A stretch of DNA of 64,000 nucleotides from Sinonovacula constricta (Eukaryota > Mollusca > Bivalvia > Cardiida > Solecurtidae): positions 85,344,864-85,408,863 of the forward strand of contig CM017556.1 of the NCBI GenBank assembly GCA_007844125.1, given 5' to 3'. The position numbers were made by a program, and so were the translations under genes. The notes under the pieces are model-generated. The model had not been told where the DNA came from and made no database searches. It was given only the letters and a program-made list of their open reading frames with translations. Each line of letters begins with the position of its first letter. Positions within the stretch are counted from its first letter, which is position 1. Below are positions 11,001-21,345 of the stretch, in pieces.

Positions 11001-14000
11001 CCCTCTTTTGGGGATATAACAGTGCCATTTAAAAAAACTTCGGAATTAAAATATCCTCGGATATGCAGTTTTGAGGAAACTTTACTCTTTTTTCGCTTTA
11101 TTCTTTGCTGCCTGCTACAGCATTCAGTTTTAGGAGAAAGCTGAATTGCAGAAGCACAAAGGATTGACCCTGCATAAAATTTACTTCACAGGGCCTGTCT
11201 TCATGGAAAAAATCATGTGAGTACAGTAAAAAATATGCATGTGGAAAGGGATAGACTAATTAATTGTATCCAGGCAAGCTTCAAATGTTAAACTTAATAT
11301 TGTAATATCATAAACTAGATATTTAAGTGATTAGATGGTGTACCCGGTAATGCAGATAGGTACAATCAAGACAATCATGTAGAAAGTATTGTTTGTTTAA
11401 TAAAATTGTTTATGTTGTTGGTTATTCGTGACAGTCCCAATATCAAATTTATATTTTCAGAAAAGATGGTTTTCACAGCAGAAGTCTTTCCTTGTTTTAC
11501 AATGTGCATTTGATTTACAAAGAAAGAATTTTAAGTGACCATTTTTAGCAAATGTTTAATCATTGACAGGGATAAACTTATGCTGCACAAACAGTGCTGA
11601 AAGCGCTTTGATTAAAAACCTTTCAGAAGGGAAAGGGAAAGGGCTTGACTGTGACAATGACTTTTTGAGCAATAAATATCCTTGTGAGTAAAATTGTAAC
11701 AATAGTGATAAAACTTCTTAAATGAATTATCAACATAATAAAAACAAGTCCAAAGGAAAGACATATCAGGAAATTAATAGGGAAAACAATTGTTACAAAA
11801 AAAATCATTGATGCCAAGCATCAAGAAGTCCATAATTTTAAACTTTTGACCAAGAGTATGTCAATCATGTTATAAATGCTTCCTTGTGTGTTGGATGTTT
11901 AGTAACGATCATCCAAATCAAATAAGATCTGTTTAAAAACGTTACGGGTCTATGGTTTGAATTTTGAATACTCAGATCCCAATTCCATAACCTTAACCTC
12001 TTTTCCATGAACCCTTCAAGCATATTACAAACTATTTTTGTCTGGACTGTTTCGCAGCTAATAGATAATCTCACTTCGTTAACTTGAAATCCGAACATAG
12101 AAGGACGTACCGAGAAGCATTCCTAGTTACTTACATAAGTATGAATATGTAAAGGCATATTAAGAACCCATGTACAATTACCTTTACTGTTAAGACATTT
12201 TTAAGATAAAAAACCCCAACAAATTCTCAGTTTTTTTGTCATGTTTGTGAGAAAGTTAGAGGCACACAAACATAAATATACAAATACATAAAAATAAATA
12301 ATAAAAAAGAACGCCGTTTACTAAATTAGGACCAGTATTTTGTCAGGGTTATGAAAGTCCGCAAAACAGACTTTCCCCATTGGCAAATTGCAGGAAACAT
12401 TCCATATATAGGCTCCAGTGTGTCACAAATAAATGTGATAATGATGCATAAGTACAATGTCATAATTAAGAAAATAACTGATTAACAATTTTGTTTATAT
12501 TTGATTGAGAAACATTTTTTTTTCCAATTTATATACAGCCCACAGAAACCGAAGGTACAAACATTATTAAGAAATACTTTGTTTTTAACAGAAAAACATT
12601 TAACATGCACTGGCCATATTTGCGCAAAAGTTAGTTACACCTAGGTTTTAAGTTGTGAAACTCCCAGATTCGATTGTGGGGCACAATATACCCAAGTGGT
12701 AGAAAATGATGGTAGAATATTTCCCCTGTTAATGATGATGCAAATATAAAGGTAGTAATTCCATGAATGGTCAGACCAATTTCAAGATAATGTGATTGGG
12801 TGTGGTATCATGCTAGGTGCTCATGGCATTCGAAACAAAGTAAAGGCAGCACCAAATCTCCTTAAAAATAAATATTTTCTCTTGCTGGGACCCAAACAGC
12901 AACAAGAGACTGTCAAAGGTGGGTGATGCTCCCTGAATGGGTATTTTGTCACAAAAATGTTTTTTTGTATAACTATGAAGGTGAATTTTGTAAATGGAGT
13001 AGTGCTATAAAATCGGATATAATCAAACTTGTACCTATGATGGTTGAAGGGAATGGCTATTTCAACCACTGAGTTAACTTGTGGAACAAGGAACTGGTCA
13101 CACTAAAAAATGTATTGGCTGGGCATGATTTTGCTTCAGGGACACACTGTGACCTTGATCTTTAAGGTAGTGACCCAAATTTCACGCGCAACAATTTGTC
13201 TCGATATCATGATCATTTCTGTGAATTAATTTTAAAATGTGAATGCAAATAACAAAGTCATGGGTCAGACATGATTTTGCTACAAGGTCACACTGTGATC
13301 TTGACCTTTAAGGAAGCAACTCTAATTTTGCGTGTGACACGTCCTCTTGATTTCTGTGAAATAATTTTAAAATCCAACTAAGTTTAGACAGGAAAGCTGT
13401 GACCTTGACCTTCAAGGTAGCAATGGAAATCTTGTATGCAACATGTCATCTCGATATGGTGATCATTTTTGTCAAATAATTTTAAAATGCTACTTCAAAT
13501 AACAAAGTTATCGAGACCTACCAATGACTTCGAATAATGCATAGACTTTGGACAACTCAAATTTGAATAACTGAGATTTGACTGTACTTGTGTGTGCCCA
13601 CATGTGTGTGATGTATATACCTCACCTCTGTGTGTGGCTGCATGTGTGTGATGTATATACCTCTGTGTGGGTCTGCATGTGTGTGATGTATATACCTCTG
13701 TTTGTGTCTGCTTGTGTGCGATGTATATACCTCTGTGTGTGCCTGTATGTGTGTGATGTATATACCTCTGTTTGTGTCTGCTTGTGTGTGATGTATATAC
13801 CTCTATGTGTGGTCTGCAAGTGTGTGATGTATATACCTCTGTTTATGTCTGCATGTGTGTGATGTATAAACATCTGTGTGTGCCTGTACACTGTGATGTA
13901 TATACCTCTGTTTGTGCCTGTATGTGTGTGATGTATTTACCAGAATGCCTCTGCATGTGTGTGATGTATATACCTCTATGTGTGTTGGCATGTGTGTGAT

Positions 14001-17000
14001 GTATATACCTCTGTGTCTGCCTGCATGTGTATAATGTAAAAATGTGTGTGCCTGTATGTGTGTGATGTATATACTTGTGTCTGCCTGCATGTGTGATGTA
14101 TATACCTGTGTCTGCCTGCATGTGTGACATATATACCTGTGTCTACCTGCATGTGAGACATATATACCTTTGTGTGCCTGCCTGTGAGACATATATACCT
14201 GTGTGTACCTGCATGTGAGACATATATACCTGTGTGTGCCTGCCTGTGAGACATATATACCTGTGTGTACCTGCATGTGAGACATATATACCTGTGTGTG
14301 CCTGCATGTGTGATGTATATACCTGTGTGTACCTGCATGTGAGACATATATACCTTTGTGTGCCTGCATGTGTGATGTATATACCTGTGTGTACCTGCAT
14401 GTGAGACATATATACCTGTGTGTGCCTGCATGTGAGACATATATACCTGTGTGTACCTGCATGTGAGACATATATACCTGTGTGTGCCTGCATGTGTGAT
14501 GTATATACCTGTGTGTACCTGCATGTGAGACATATATACCTATGTCTGCCTGCATGTGTGATGTATATACCTGTGTCTGCCTGCATGTGAGACATATAAA
14601 CCTGTGTGTACCTGCATGTGAGACATATATACCTGTGTGTACCTGCATTTGAGACATATATACCTGTGTGTGCCTGCATGTGTTTGATGTACCCTTGTGT
14701 CTGCCATTAAGTGCATGTATGTTGTATATAATCTTGTGCCTGCCTGCATGTGTGTTCTATATAATCTTGTGACTGCCTGCGTGTGTGTTTTTTATAATCT
14801 TGTGCCTGCGTGCATGTGTGCAATGTAAGAATGTGTGTGCCAGCATAAACACTGTATATACCTGCCAGAGACTGCATGTTGTGTCGTATATATGTCAGGA
14901 TGTGTAACAGTCCACTTTGTCTTCAATGACAACCGGATATCTGAAGCAACCATTGACTTTTCCCATGCCATACCCAAACTGTGATGTTAAGTACTAAAGT
15001 GTTATCTACACCACACAGTTATTTCCCTAATGGATAATGACTTCAGTGTATCCTACAGACAAAACACCATGAAAATGGTTCATTTAAACATTAACACTAC
15101 ATATGATGTCAGGATCTTAGACCAAGATAGGTTTGGTCCAATCTCTTGTAAGTCAAATACATGGGATGAGGACTAATTCCAAAGTAAGAATAGTTTTAGG
15201 ATTTTGATTCATTACTAAATCAGGTGAATAAATAAAATGTTAATAACATACCTGTGAAAAAATATTGAGGAGTAATATTCCCAATAAATTGGTCTTCATT
15301 TTGGACAGTCTGTAAATATAATAAAAGAGCAATTCTATTTATGATGTTTTATATAATGTCATGAACAAACCTTTTATTAACAGCTACAGAACTTTTAAGA
15401 ATCAGTTTTCATATTGTTTCAAAGTCATGTATCTGGTAAATAGCGATAGTGTCGAGGTTTGTTAAATAAAGTACTGTAAAAAAATGTCATTGAAATAGAG
15501 ACTTGACTATGGAAGTAGCCAGTTGTGTTTTCTTTTTCACCCAGTTCAAGGATTTTTTTGAAAACTTGTGAATTGTTAGACAGTACAAATCGCTATAAAA
15601 ACACTCTTAAATTTCAGTTATTCCAAATCTATAAATAATCACGACAGTGGTCTCTGCTAAAAATAGATATCGACCTCAGAGCGAATTATCCAGATGACAA
15701 TATAACGTAATCTCAAAAGAGAGTTGTCACATGGTTTTCTTATTTAAAAATAGGTATCTCTGCAGCGTGCTCAGAGAGGAAATAACATGTTTGCAATGAG
15801 AAATGGGGATTTGTTGTTCACTGTTCACACTGATCTAGGCCTTCAATGAGCACAATTTTGCAGGATCTTTTCAGGTAACAATGACTTATTTGGTTATTTG
15901 AGAAAAAAATAATTTGGTCTAAACTGTTGGATACCACCTTTAATGTACACACTGGGAGTTCAAACACGTCAATCCCAACAACAGTAGTGTCAATCAGTTG
16001 AACAACTCCTAACAAAAAGAGATGTACAAGGATATAACCACTCCTTAAACTTTAACAATACTTCAGTAAAATGTTCAAGTATAAAACCACTCCTAAAATC
16101 CCCCTTCCCCTTCAAAATTAACATCCAGTTATAACTTGCCATTCTGATGTGTCTAACATTAAACCGCATAACAACAACAATTGACCCGAATCACATTTAA
16201 CATGCCCGAAGTTAAGTTACAGAAAGAACAACAATAGAAACAACAACAATAAGGTCTTCTTTAATGTTTATTGTTTTTATACTGTAATTGGAGGCAACAT
16301 CTGTGCAAAATCCAGCCATTTACTTTCTTAACTCTCTTTCAAGATCTAGAAAAAACACTTGATTGCTGGGCATGAAACTTTACAAAATTCACATGCCCGC
16401 TCTTAAATTGTGTTAATTTCAGTGACTGAAAAATATGCAAATAAATCATGATGATGTAATACCATGATATATATGGGTAGCAGGAAAATTATACAATTAT
16501 TCTTTGCTATATGTCATGTAAAAAAAACAAATACTGCACAAGTTTAGGTTATAAATATAAATGCGTTATGTATAACATAAACATTTTGACCATTCTTACG
16601 TAAATCATCCTGTCTTATGAGTAAAACAGATTATTTCTTAAACAAGTTGAGGCAATACTAAAAGCTAAAAAATAAGGTTTTTCTTATGTATCTATTTGTT
16701 AGAGGTGGTATCGAACAGTTTGAACCATACACTTTTTCTCAAATAAGCAAATAATTTATTGTTACCTGAAAAAGTCCAGCCAAATGCTGGACATTGATGC
16801 CCTAGAGCAGTCTCTAACAAAACCCGAAGGACTGTGGCCCAGTTCCCAAAATCTATGTCGGTCCATGAAATTTCACAAGTTAAATAGACCGATGGTCCAA
16901 CAAAATGTTCAGCCACATTTTTTTCAAAATTCTGAATTATTATGAAAACCATGTGTCCTGTAACTTTTGAGTATATTTTATGTCATCATCAGGCCAATCC

Positions 17001-18208
17001 ACTCTGAGGTTGATGCATATTCTTAGCAAATATCCCAATCATGCCTTTTTATAGATTTTGAAGGAACTAACATTTAGGGTGATTTATTTCTTGATTTATT
17101 CTGTCAGCAATTGAAGTTGTGTTCAAAATCGTCTTTCCTTGGACTAAAGTATGAGTTAGTTCAGTGATCATGCCAAAATTTCACCAAAGCAGAGCTTAGG
17201 TATTGTTATACATATCTGATATAGGCAAACTGTCGAATATCCACCTTTAATAGTTCACACAAACAGTAAACATCTGTAAAAAGAACAAATACCACTACAG
17301 CTCTACAGTACTTTAAGTAAAATAATGTAAATGTATTATTGAATTTGGAATTATTTTTGATCTGGTATGCAAAATTTATAAAATTTGAAAATATGAAAAA
17401 ATTGTATATGTATAAAGAAAAAGAATGTATACTCATTGTGACATCTTTTAATTAAGGCCTAGTATACTCACTTATTGAGTCAATTTTTAAGTAAAATTTT
17501 ATTTATTGTAAAAATAGATTTAATACTGCACATATAGCAGTTATGCAGCTAATTTGATTAATAAGTAAAAACATTTACTTAATCTATAACTATGATTTGA
17601 TTTTTACTTGATCAGACTGTTCTCTCCATAGTCAACTTAAAATACATTTAATAGTACACACATGTTTAGCTTTACAAGTAACATGATTTATAAGCAAAAA
17701 TCTATAATTTGATTTTTACTTGATCAAACTTTTCTCTAAATATATTGAATCAACTACTATGCGATTTTAATACAGATTTAACCAAATGAGTTATCTTTAT
17801 CATTTTACTGTAATAAGTAAATCATATGAGTCATAACTTTTATTAACACGGAAAAAGCAATCTGCCCGATGTTTCCCTTGAAAAATAAGTGAACAGATTT
17901 ATTCTGCAGCTACCTACTTCATATGGTTTAATTATCCGCACGTGGCAAAGTCAAACATAAATCCGAAATTTAAATCCGCTCGCGTTTACATAACAACAAA
18001 CAAAAAGCCGTGCTACCGCTAACCGTTTTATTTCACCGTTGCTTTCGTAGGAACAAATGAATGGATAAATTTACACACTACTTTCATTTCACTTCCTCCT
18101 TTCGGTTTGAAGTCACGTGACTAATGTCAACATACCGTGGACACGCTACACTAAAAGTAACGGAGTTCCAAACAGCATGTCATTCGGATAATTTGGTCTT
18201 GTTTACTT
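1995..18208 (-). CDS. Probable secreted/membrane protein gene (signal-peptide exon), 5' part; continues past the left edge
   Basis: Three minus-strand exons fit together. A putative 5' UTR exon ends at 18136 with donor CACG|GTATGT. An exon at 15252-15309 holds the first ATG (15299) in context CAAAATGA and codes for MKTNLLGILLLNIFSQ, which reads as a signal peptide, in phase 0. A 34-nt exon at 1995-2028, with a strong pyrimidine tract and donor CCAG|GTAAGAG, continues NSYCTTTVNVP and ends in phase 1. Signal cleavage could fall after FSQ or near SYC. The intron between the two coding exons is 13.2 kb and contains only repeats. The mature protein is off the window, so the family is unknown. Splice sites and phase agree, but no transcript supports it. 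Confidence 0.45.
2286..2330 (+). repeat. Common bivalve-type repeat edge (GAGGGCCATGATGGC)
   Basis: The stretch around GAGGGCCATGATGGCAC and CGCTCACCTGAGG is a form I know as very common in bivalve genomes. Related sequence occurs at 3765-3800 and 10345-10375. Confidence 0.45.
2335..2515 (+). repeat. Dispersed repeat R2, partial copy
   Basis: It shares TTTGCAATGAGGAATGGG, CACTGTTCAC and TTTTCAGGTAACAATGAC with 15575-15945 and 54425-54785, and ends in the same GTTGGATA-CACCTTTAA motif. Confidence 0.6.
2615..2722 (-). repeat. Dispersed repeat R3 (AAAGGTGGTATCCGACAG), copy 1
   Basis: On the minus strand it starts TTAAAGGTGGTGTCCAACA and continues to a TATGCATACTCACAC region. It resembles the copies at 17150, 27785, 54292 and 57896. 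Confidence 0.45.
2723..6474. other. Intronic/intergenic sequence with worn repeats, no coding signal
   Basis: The stretch is AT-rich. A bivalve-type repeat edge lies at 3765-3800 and repeat R4 at 4255-4335. Short segments built on CTGATCAG (4735-4815, 5745-5835, 6110-6170, 6355-6410) recur and also resemble 23580-23720. Short ORFs here show no family features. Confidence 0.4.
4255..4335 (+). repeat. Dispersed repeat R4 (GGGGAAAGTCTGTTTTGCGG), copy 1
   Basis: GGGGAAAGTCTGTTTTGCGG followed by ACTTTTATAACCCTGA recurs inverted at 12345-12415 and, more worn, at 18755-18815. Confidence 0.55.
6475..6806 (+). mobile_element. MITE-like repeat R1, copy 1
   Basis: This roughly 330-bp unit runs from GGCCATTTCCCTAAATGGGG to GGACGGAATTACCCGAGGAG. 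The same unit lies in opposite orientation at 53566-53905 and 59034-59308. It has no coding capacity. The final motif is an imperfect palindrome shared with the RecQ-bearing repeats. Confidence 0.6.
6807..7841. other. No gene seen
   Basis: The stretch contains CT-rich sequence with loosely repeated phrases (TATTTCCTCxCCAAGTTG at 6963 and 7063; ACAAAACTCCAAACACATT at 7281 and ACAAAATTCCAAACACATT at 7394), which suggests old internal duplication. No recognised gene was found. Confidence 0.35.
7842..8128 (+). mobile_element. tRNA-derived SINE family B, full-length copy with (AATCCC)n tail
   Basis: A tRNA-like head (A box TAGCTCAGGTGG, B box GGTTCAAACCC) is followed by a body shared with 43462-43735 (TTTAAAGTTGGTAGTAGTGG, GGACAGCATTA, CACCTCATAAGTGCCCCTGT, AAAATGCCGGCTAAT) and a tail of about four AATCCC units. 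It resembles tRNA-headed molluscan SINEs such as V-SINE or MetaSINE types, but the family was not verified. Confidence 0.8.
8129..10084. other. No gene seen; hAT-like end near 9662
   Basis: The stretch is AT-rich. Near 9662-9720 lies CCAGGCCCGGATCCAGAATT, followed by a GGATGCTGGAGCATGCTCC palindrome. This resembles the common hAT terminus (CAGGGGCGGATCCAG), in a damaged form. No coding region was found. Confidence 0.35.
10085..10320 (+). mobile_element. tRNA-derived SINE family C
   Basis: The head has A-box-like TAGCCAAATTGGTAGAGC and B box GGTTCGATCC. The body includes GTAGTTCCATGACTCGGTGT and AATAATGTGACTGG. Related tails occur at 12640-12860 and 28785-28870. The tRNA part lacks a proper cloverleaf, so it is not a functional tRNA. 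Confidence 0.6.
10321..10800 (+). repeat. Common bivalve-type dispersed repeat
   Basis: It starts ACAAGAGGGTCATAATGGTC and contains repeated 'GACCTACTTxTTxACCxCATGTGACCCAG' phrases at about 10589 and 10729, which I recognise as typical of bivalve intergenic DNA. Confidence 0.5.
10801..12344. other. No gene seen
   Basis: The sequence is AT-rich. Minus-strand ORFs of 60-80 codons at 11623-12098 have no family features or paired splice sites. Confidence 0.35.
12345..12415 (-). repeat. Dispersed repeat R4, copy 2
   Basis: This is the reverse complement of the 4255 copy: GTCAGGGTTATGAAAGTCCG followed by CAAAACAGACTTTCCCC. Confidence 0.55.
12640..12860 (+). mobile_element. Worn SINE family C copy
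   Basis: A degenerate B box (AGATTCGATTGTGG), GGTAGTAATTCCATGAATGG, ATAATGTGATTGGGTGTGGT and AAAGGCAGCACCAAAT parallel the copies at 10085 and 28785. Confidence 0.45.
13120..13535 (+). repeat. Imperfect tandem repeat (CTGTGACCTTGACCTTTAAGG)
   Basis: Three diverged copies start near 13147, 13291 and 13397. Each has the GTGACCTTGACCTT head and a tail of the form TCTCGATATGGTGATCATTT followed by AATTTTAAAATG. This class is common in bivalves. Confidence 0.55.
13600..14850. repeat. TG-rich minisatellite, 35-bp units grading into 31-bp units
   Basis: From 13611 to about 13830 the phrase ATGTATATACCTCTGT recurs every 35 bp. From about 14090 to 14690 the unit is 31 bp, with core GAGACATATATACCTGTGTG alternating with GATGTATATACCTGTG. 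Both flanks are more diverged. Neither length is a multiple of three in the second half, so long ORFs appear in several minus-strand frames; they are not genes. Confidence 0.9.
15252..15309 (-). CDS. Signal-peptide exon of the minus-strand gene
   Basis: The acceptor TTATATTTACAG and donor CACAG|GTATGT enclose 58 nt. The coding part is 15299-15252, 16 codons: Met-Lys, then a run of Leu/Ile/Phe (LLGILLL..IF), typical of an n-region plus h-region of a secretory signal. Confidence 0.5.
15575..15945 (+). repeat. Dispersed repeat R2, long copy
   Basis: It runs parallel to 54425-54785 over about 360 bp: GTACAAATCGC, AAATCTATAAATAA-CACGA, TATCTCTGCAGCGTG, TTTGCAATGAG-AATGGGGATT and TTTTCAGGTAACAATGACTT. 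Confidence 0.65.
15946..18135. other. No coding signal; R3 repeat at 17150-17255
   Basis: This stretch is the first intron of the putative minus-strand gene plus flanking sequence. A minus-orientation R3 copy (TAAAGGTGGATATTCGACAG on the minus strand) lies at 17150-17255, and a loose duplication built on ATAATTTGATTTTTACTTGATCA occurs at 17590 and 17705. Confidence 0.4.
18136..18208 (-). other. Putative 5' UTR exon of the minus-strand gene
   Basis: The right-hand limit is set only by a TATA-like box at about 18234-18243 on the minus strand, placing initiation some 30 nt downstream near 18205-18210. The left-hand limit is a good donor (CACG|GTATGT at 18136/18135). No ATG of note lies in it. 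The exact TSS is an inference. Confidence 0.3.
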
Positions 18209-18233
18209 TCAGAAATAGGCCTCGAAAGAAGGA

Positions 18234-18243
18234 CTATATATGC
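18234..18243 (-). promoter_or_regulatory. TATA-like box
   Basis: The minus strand reads GCATATATAG, a TATA-like core about 30 nt upstream of the inferred first exon. The surrounding 17.9-18.9 kb is relatively CpG-containing for this AT-rich window. Confidence 0.3.
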
Positions 18244-18754
18244 TTCAAATTGAAGGTGTCTCCGAATAATTGAAATACTGTTAGTGGGACGGTAAACCCT
18301 ATAAACAAACAAGAAAAACACGGATGTGAGTCGTCCAAGGCACCACGGAGAGCATTCTTTTCAAACAAGACGATGACTAATCTGGGAACTGAACACCATC
18401 TTAAACTGTGGATTCAATACATAAATATAACTTAGACATTTAAGAATTATAAAAATGCAAAATAACTGAACTCCTATGCTCAGTAATGGACTGATCCATT
18501 TAGATCGGTACTGATCACTTCATTGAAAATGTGCGGCTATTACTATACAAAAATTACGGTGCATGTTTTCAGGGGAGGATAACCGTCTTCGCGACACATA
18601 ACTTTTATCGCAGGGGCCCTGTTATTAGATTATACATTGGTCTTTCTCACAATGTATAATTTTGGGGTTGCCAAATAAACGGTTTGCTGTTAAATTGCTT
18701 CGAAAGTTGTAACATTTACTATGGAGTAAAGAATAAATTCATTTAGTGTCGTGT

Positions 18755-18815
18755 AACCTTAAAAGCCCGCAAAATAAACTTTCCCCACGTCAAATTTCAT
18801 TGAGCATTTGCTTTC
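18755..18815 (-). repeat. Dispersed repeat R4, worn copy
   Basis: The reverse complement of AGCCCGCAAAATAAACTTTC matches the R4 core at 4255 with several changes. Confidence 0.4.
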
Positions 18816-18848
18816 CGATAACTAAGTTGTTGGCCCGAGAGTGCTCTC

Positions 18849-18877
18849 TGCATGCGCATGCGCATGCGCAGTCGCGC
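18849..18877. promoter_or_regulatory. NRF1-like repeated motif (TGCGCATGCGCA)
   Basis: The sequence holds overlapping palindromic CATGCGCATGCGCATGCGCA followed by GTCGCGCAG. This matches the core bound by NRF1-type factors, usually near TSSs. It lies about 0.65 kb upstream of the inferred first exon of the minus-strand gene. Binding is inference. Confidence 0.3.
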
Positions 18878-19204
18878 AGATCAAAACTTCCGGGGCATAA
18901 GTAGAAATTTTATCAGCGTGTATAACACAAACATCGAGTTACATGGAAAGTCTATTAAAGAATGAAACGAAACCGAATTGGAAATCGCCGAAATATTGCT
19001 GCATATAAAAAGATGTTTATCGCGGGAAGGTGGTCGAAAACAGAACACTTTTATTACATCGATTTCCTCAAAACAAACGACTACGGCGCATTTCGATTCA
19101 ACGATGTCGGACAGTAATGAGAAGTTTTAAGCAGATTTTATATACATATATATTTATATTTTCATAAAAACTATAGAATTCATGTTAAAGACGATATAGA
19201 TTTA

Positions 19205-19230
19205 TACACACACACACACACACACACAAA
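19205..19230. repeat. (CA)n microsatellite
   Basis: About 12 CA units are followed by (AT)n. Confidence 0.9.
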
Positions 19231-19394
19231 ATATATATATCCTTTACGCAAATAAATGGGAACATTTCAATGTTTTCATAACCGGTCTGATCTTCGCCCT
19301 GTTCACACTTCGCTCTCGTCCTGATTAACCACGTTTCGCCCAGAGTGAATCACACTTCGCCCTTGCTCAATAGCATGTCGCCTTCTAATAGAAT

Positions 19395-21345
19395 AGGTAA
19401 ATAAGAAAAGGTCCTATCAAAATTTGCACAGATATTTAAATTTTATCTACCAATAGACAAAGGCAAACAATGTAAATGAAAATGTGACAAAAAACACAGA
19501 GACGAGACATAACACACTGTCACATAAAGAAAAACCATCACTTACCGCCTTGGAACGGTCAATCGGCAAAAGGGCCAGCTGGGGTGCTTAAACCTGGTTT
19601 GTGGAGCGCTCCAACCTCGCACTTCCTGAAGGTTTTTCTAACAAACAAACAGTGTAAATAAACAACATCCCGTCAAAGTGAGACAACTAACAGTAAGCAC
19701 CTGCATCGGGAGTTAAAACAGATACAATAAACTTATATACATACATAACAACTAGCAACAAAATAAACTATAAAGATATGTACAGTGTGTACAGTAGATA
19801 AAAGCCTCGGCAAGGTACAAACAAAAAACCCAAAACGAGAGATCAGTTTGAAATAAAACAGCCCATTCGCTGATACATTATAAGATATTATAGGAACAAA
19901 TAAAAAAGCCCAAGCGCTGATATATTTTAAGAACAAATAAAACAGCCCAAGCGCTGATATATAACAAGATCAATTAAAATATGGCAAATAATGCCATGAC
20001 ATCATGTTCCAAAAGTGAAATGTAAAAAATACGAAAGAAAACATTGAAATTTAGACAACAACCTACCAACAAAATAAAACGTAGTATTGTTAAGAGCTAA
20101 TAAGTTAAAAAAAAACACAACAGTTCATGAAAAGCCGAGGATTTATCCGCAGTTGGCATATTATATGTAAGAAAGGTACTAAAAATCCCGATGTTATAAC
20201 TTGTATAAAACATTTCCATTAAATGCAGGATGTCTTATGCCTTTCTGCGTCAGTGTTTTCATACTGCTATTATACTTAGAAGCAATAAAACCATTGCGGT
20301 GAAAGAATTTTGAAAAAGCCTTTCTTTAATTTATGAAAACGAAAGCCTTGCTGTAACAGTTTAGAAGAAATAAACATGTTTCTAGCATTGAAATCTTCTT
20401 CTTTAGTACAAACTCGTGCAAACCTTGTAAGTTGTGATATGTAAATACCATAAGAGGTAGCACGAGGTGAATCACCGTCAAGGTATGGATAATCCACAAT
20501 ACTAAAGTTGAAATCATCTCTCTTGTCATAGATTTTAGTAGAGACGTTGTCATTGGAAATAGCGATCTCAATGTCTAGAAATGCTGCATTTAAATGTCAG
20601 TTATTTGCTTTATTAAGGGTAAGTTCTGGAGGGTAAATCAGATGGATCATTTGAGAAAAGAAAGGATTATCTATAGTAAGAATATCGTCAAGATAGCGTG
20701 ATTTTGGTTAGAAGGGGATTAAGTTAACATGAAATCACGTTCAAAGCAGTATAAAAACAAATCTGCAATCATTGGTGCACAGTTGGTTCCCATAGGAATA
20801 CCAAATACTTGTCTAAATAAAGTGTCACCGCATTTTATGTAAATATTGTCTAATAGGAAACGTAGAGCTTAACAAACATCCGAGCAAGTCCACATAGTAA
20901 ACTTTTCTAAGAAAGTGTTGGTAAAAAATGCATTACTTTCATGACATGCAATATATAAACGTTGCTCTCGAGCAAATGTTTTCTCAATAAGAGCAATCAA
21001 TTTGGTCTTAATTAAATCATGAGGTAAAGAAGTGTACAGCGTAGAGAAATCGTAAGTATTAACTGCAGAGCAATGAAAGTTTAAAGTACGAAACTTGTCT
21101 AAGACTTCTGAAGATTTTTTATAGACCAAAAAATGTTAGTTCCTGAATTTTCATACACTTTTTCACAATATTTAACTACATGATTGCGAACGGCTGTAAG
21201 GCAAGACGTAAGTAGTTTAGATAGGTGAGTGATGGTGCTAGAGCTGGCATTAGCTATGAATCGTGACTTGTATGGTGTTTTGTGAAGCTTAGGAATCCAG
21301 TACAGTGAAGGAAGTTTTTCTTGTTTAGATTCTATTTTGATATTA
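19395..21345 (-). mobile_element. Penelope-like element (PLE), degenerate copy
   Basis: The minus strand carries a PLE reverse transcriptase (20280-21345) followed by a UTR of about 0.6-0.9 kb (to about 19395). The UTR recurs in opposite orientation at 24611-25148 and 48688-49110, which fits PLE copies that kept only the end. The UTR includes short tandem copies of AAGCGCTGATAT at 19865-19960. No GIY-YIG endonuclease was seen, so the copy is either truncated or of an endonuclease-less type. Confidence 0.75.
20277..21345 (-). pseudogene. PLE reverse transcriptase, frameshifted
   Basis: Reading down the minus strand: LPSLYWIPKLHKTPYKSRFI, ITHLSKLLTSCLTAVRNHVV, AVNTYDFSTLYTSLPHDLIK, GIPMGTNCAPMIADLFLYCF, SRYLDDILTIDNPF, NAAFLDIEIAISNDN and SPRATSYGIYISQLTRFAR. 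These are the palm motifs of Penelope-like RTs, including a YLDD catalytic site near 20690. The pieces lie in different frames with in-frame stops (for example near 20870 and 20710), so the copy is dead. It copies RNA into DNA in the live element. Confidence 0.8.

Noticed and set aside
13622..14749. Minus-strand ORFs up to 284 codons (YICLTCRYTQVYMSHMQ type)
   Set aside because: They arise from the TG-rich 31/35-bp minisatellite and appear in several frames at once.
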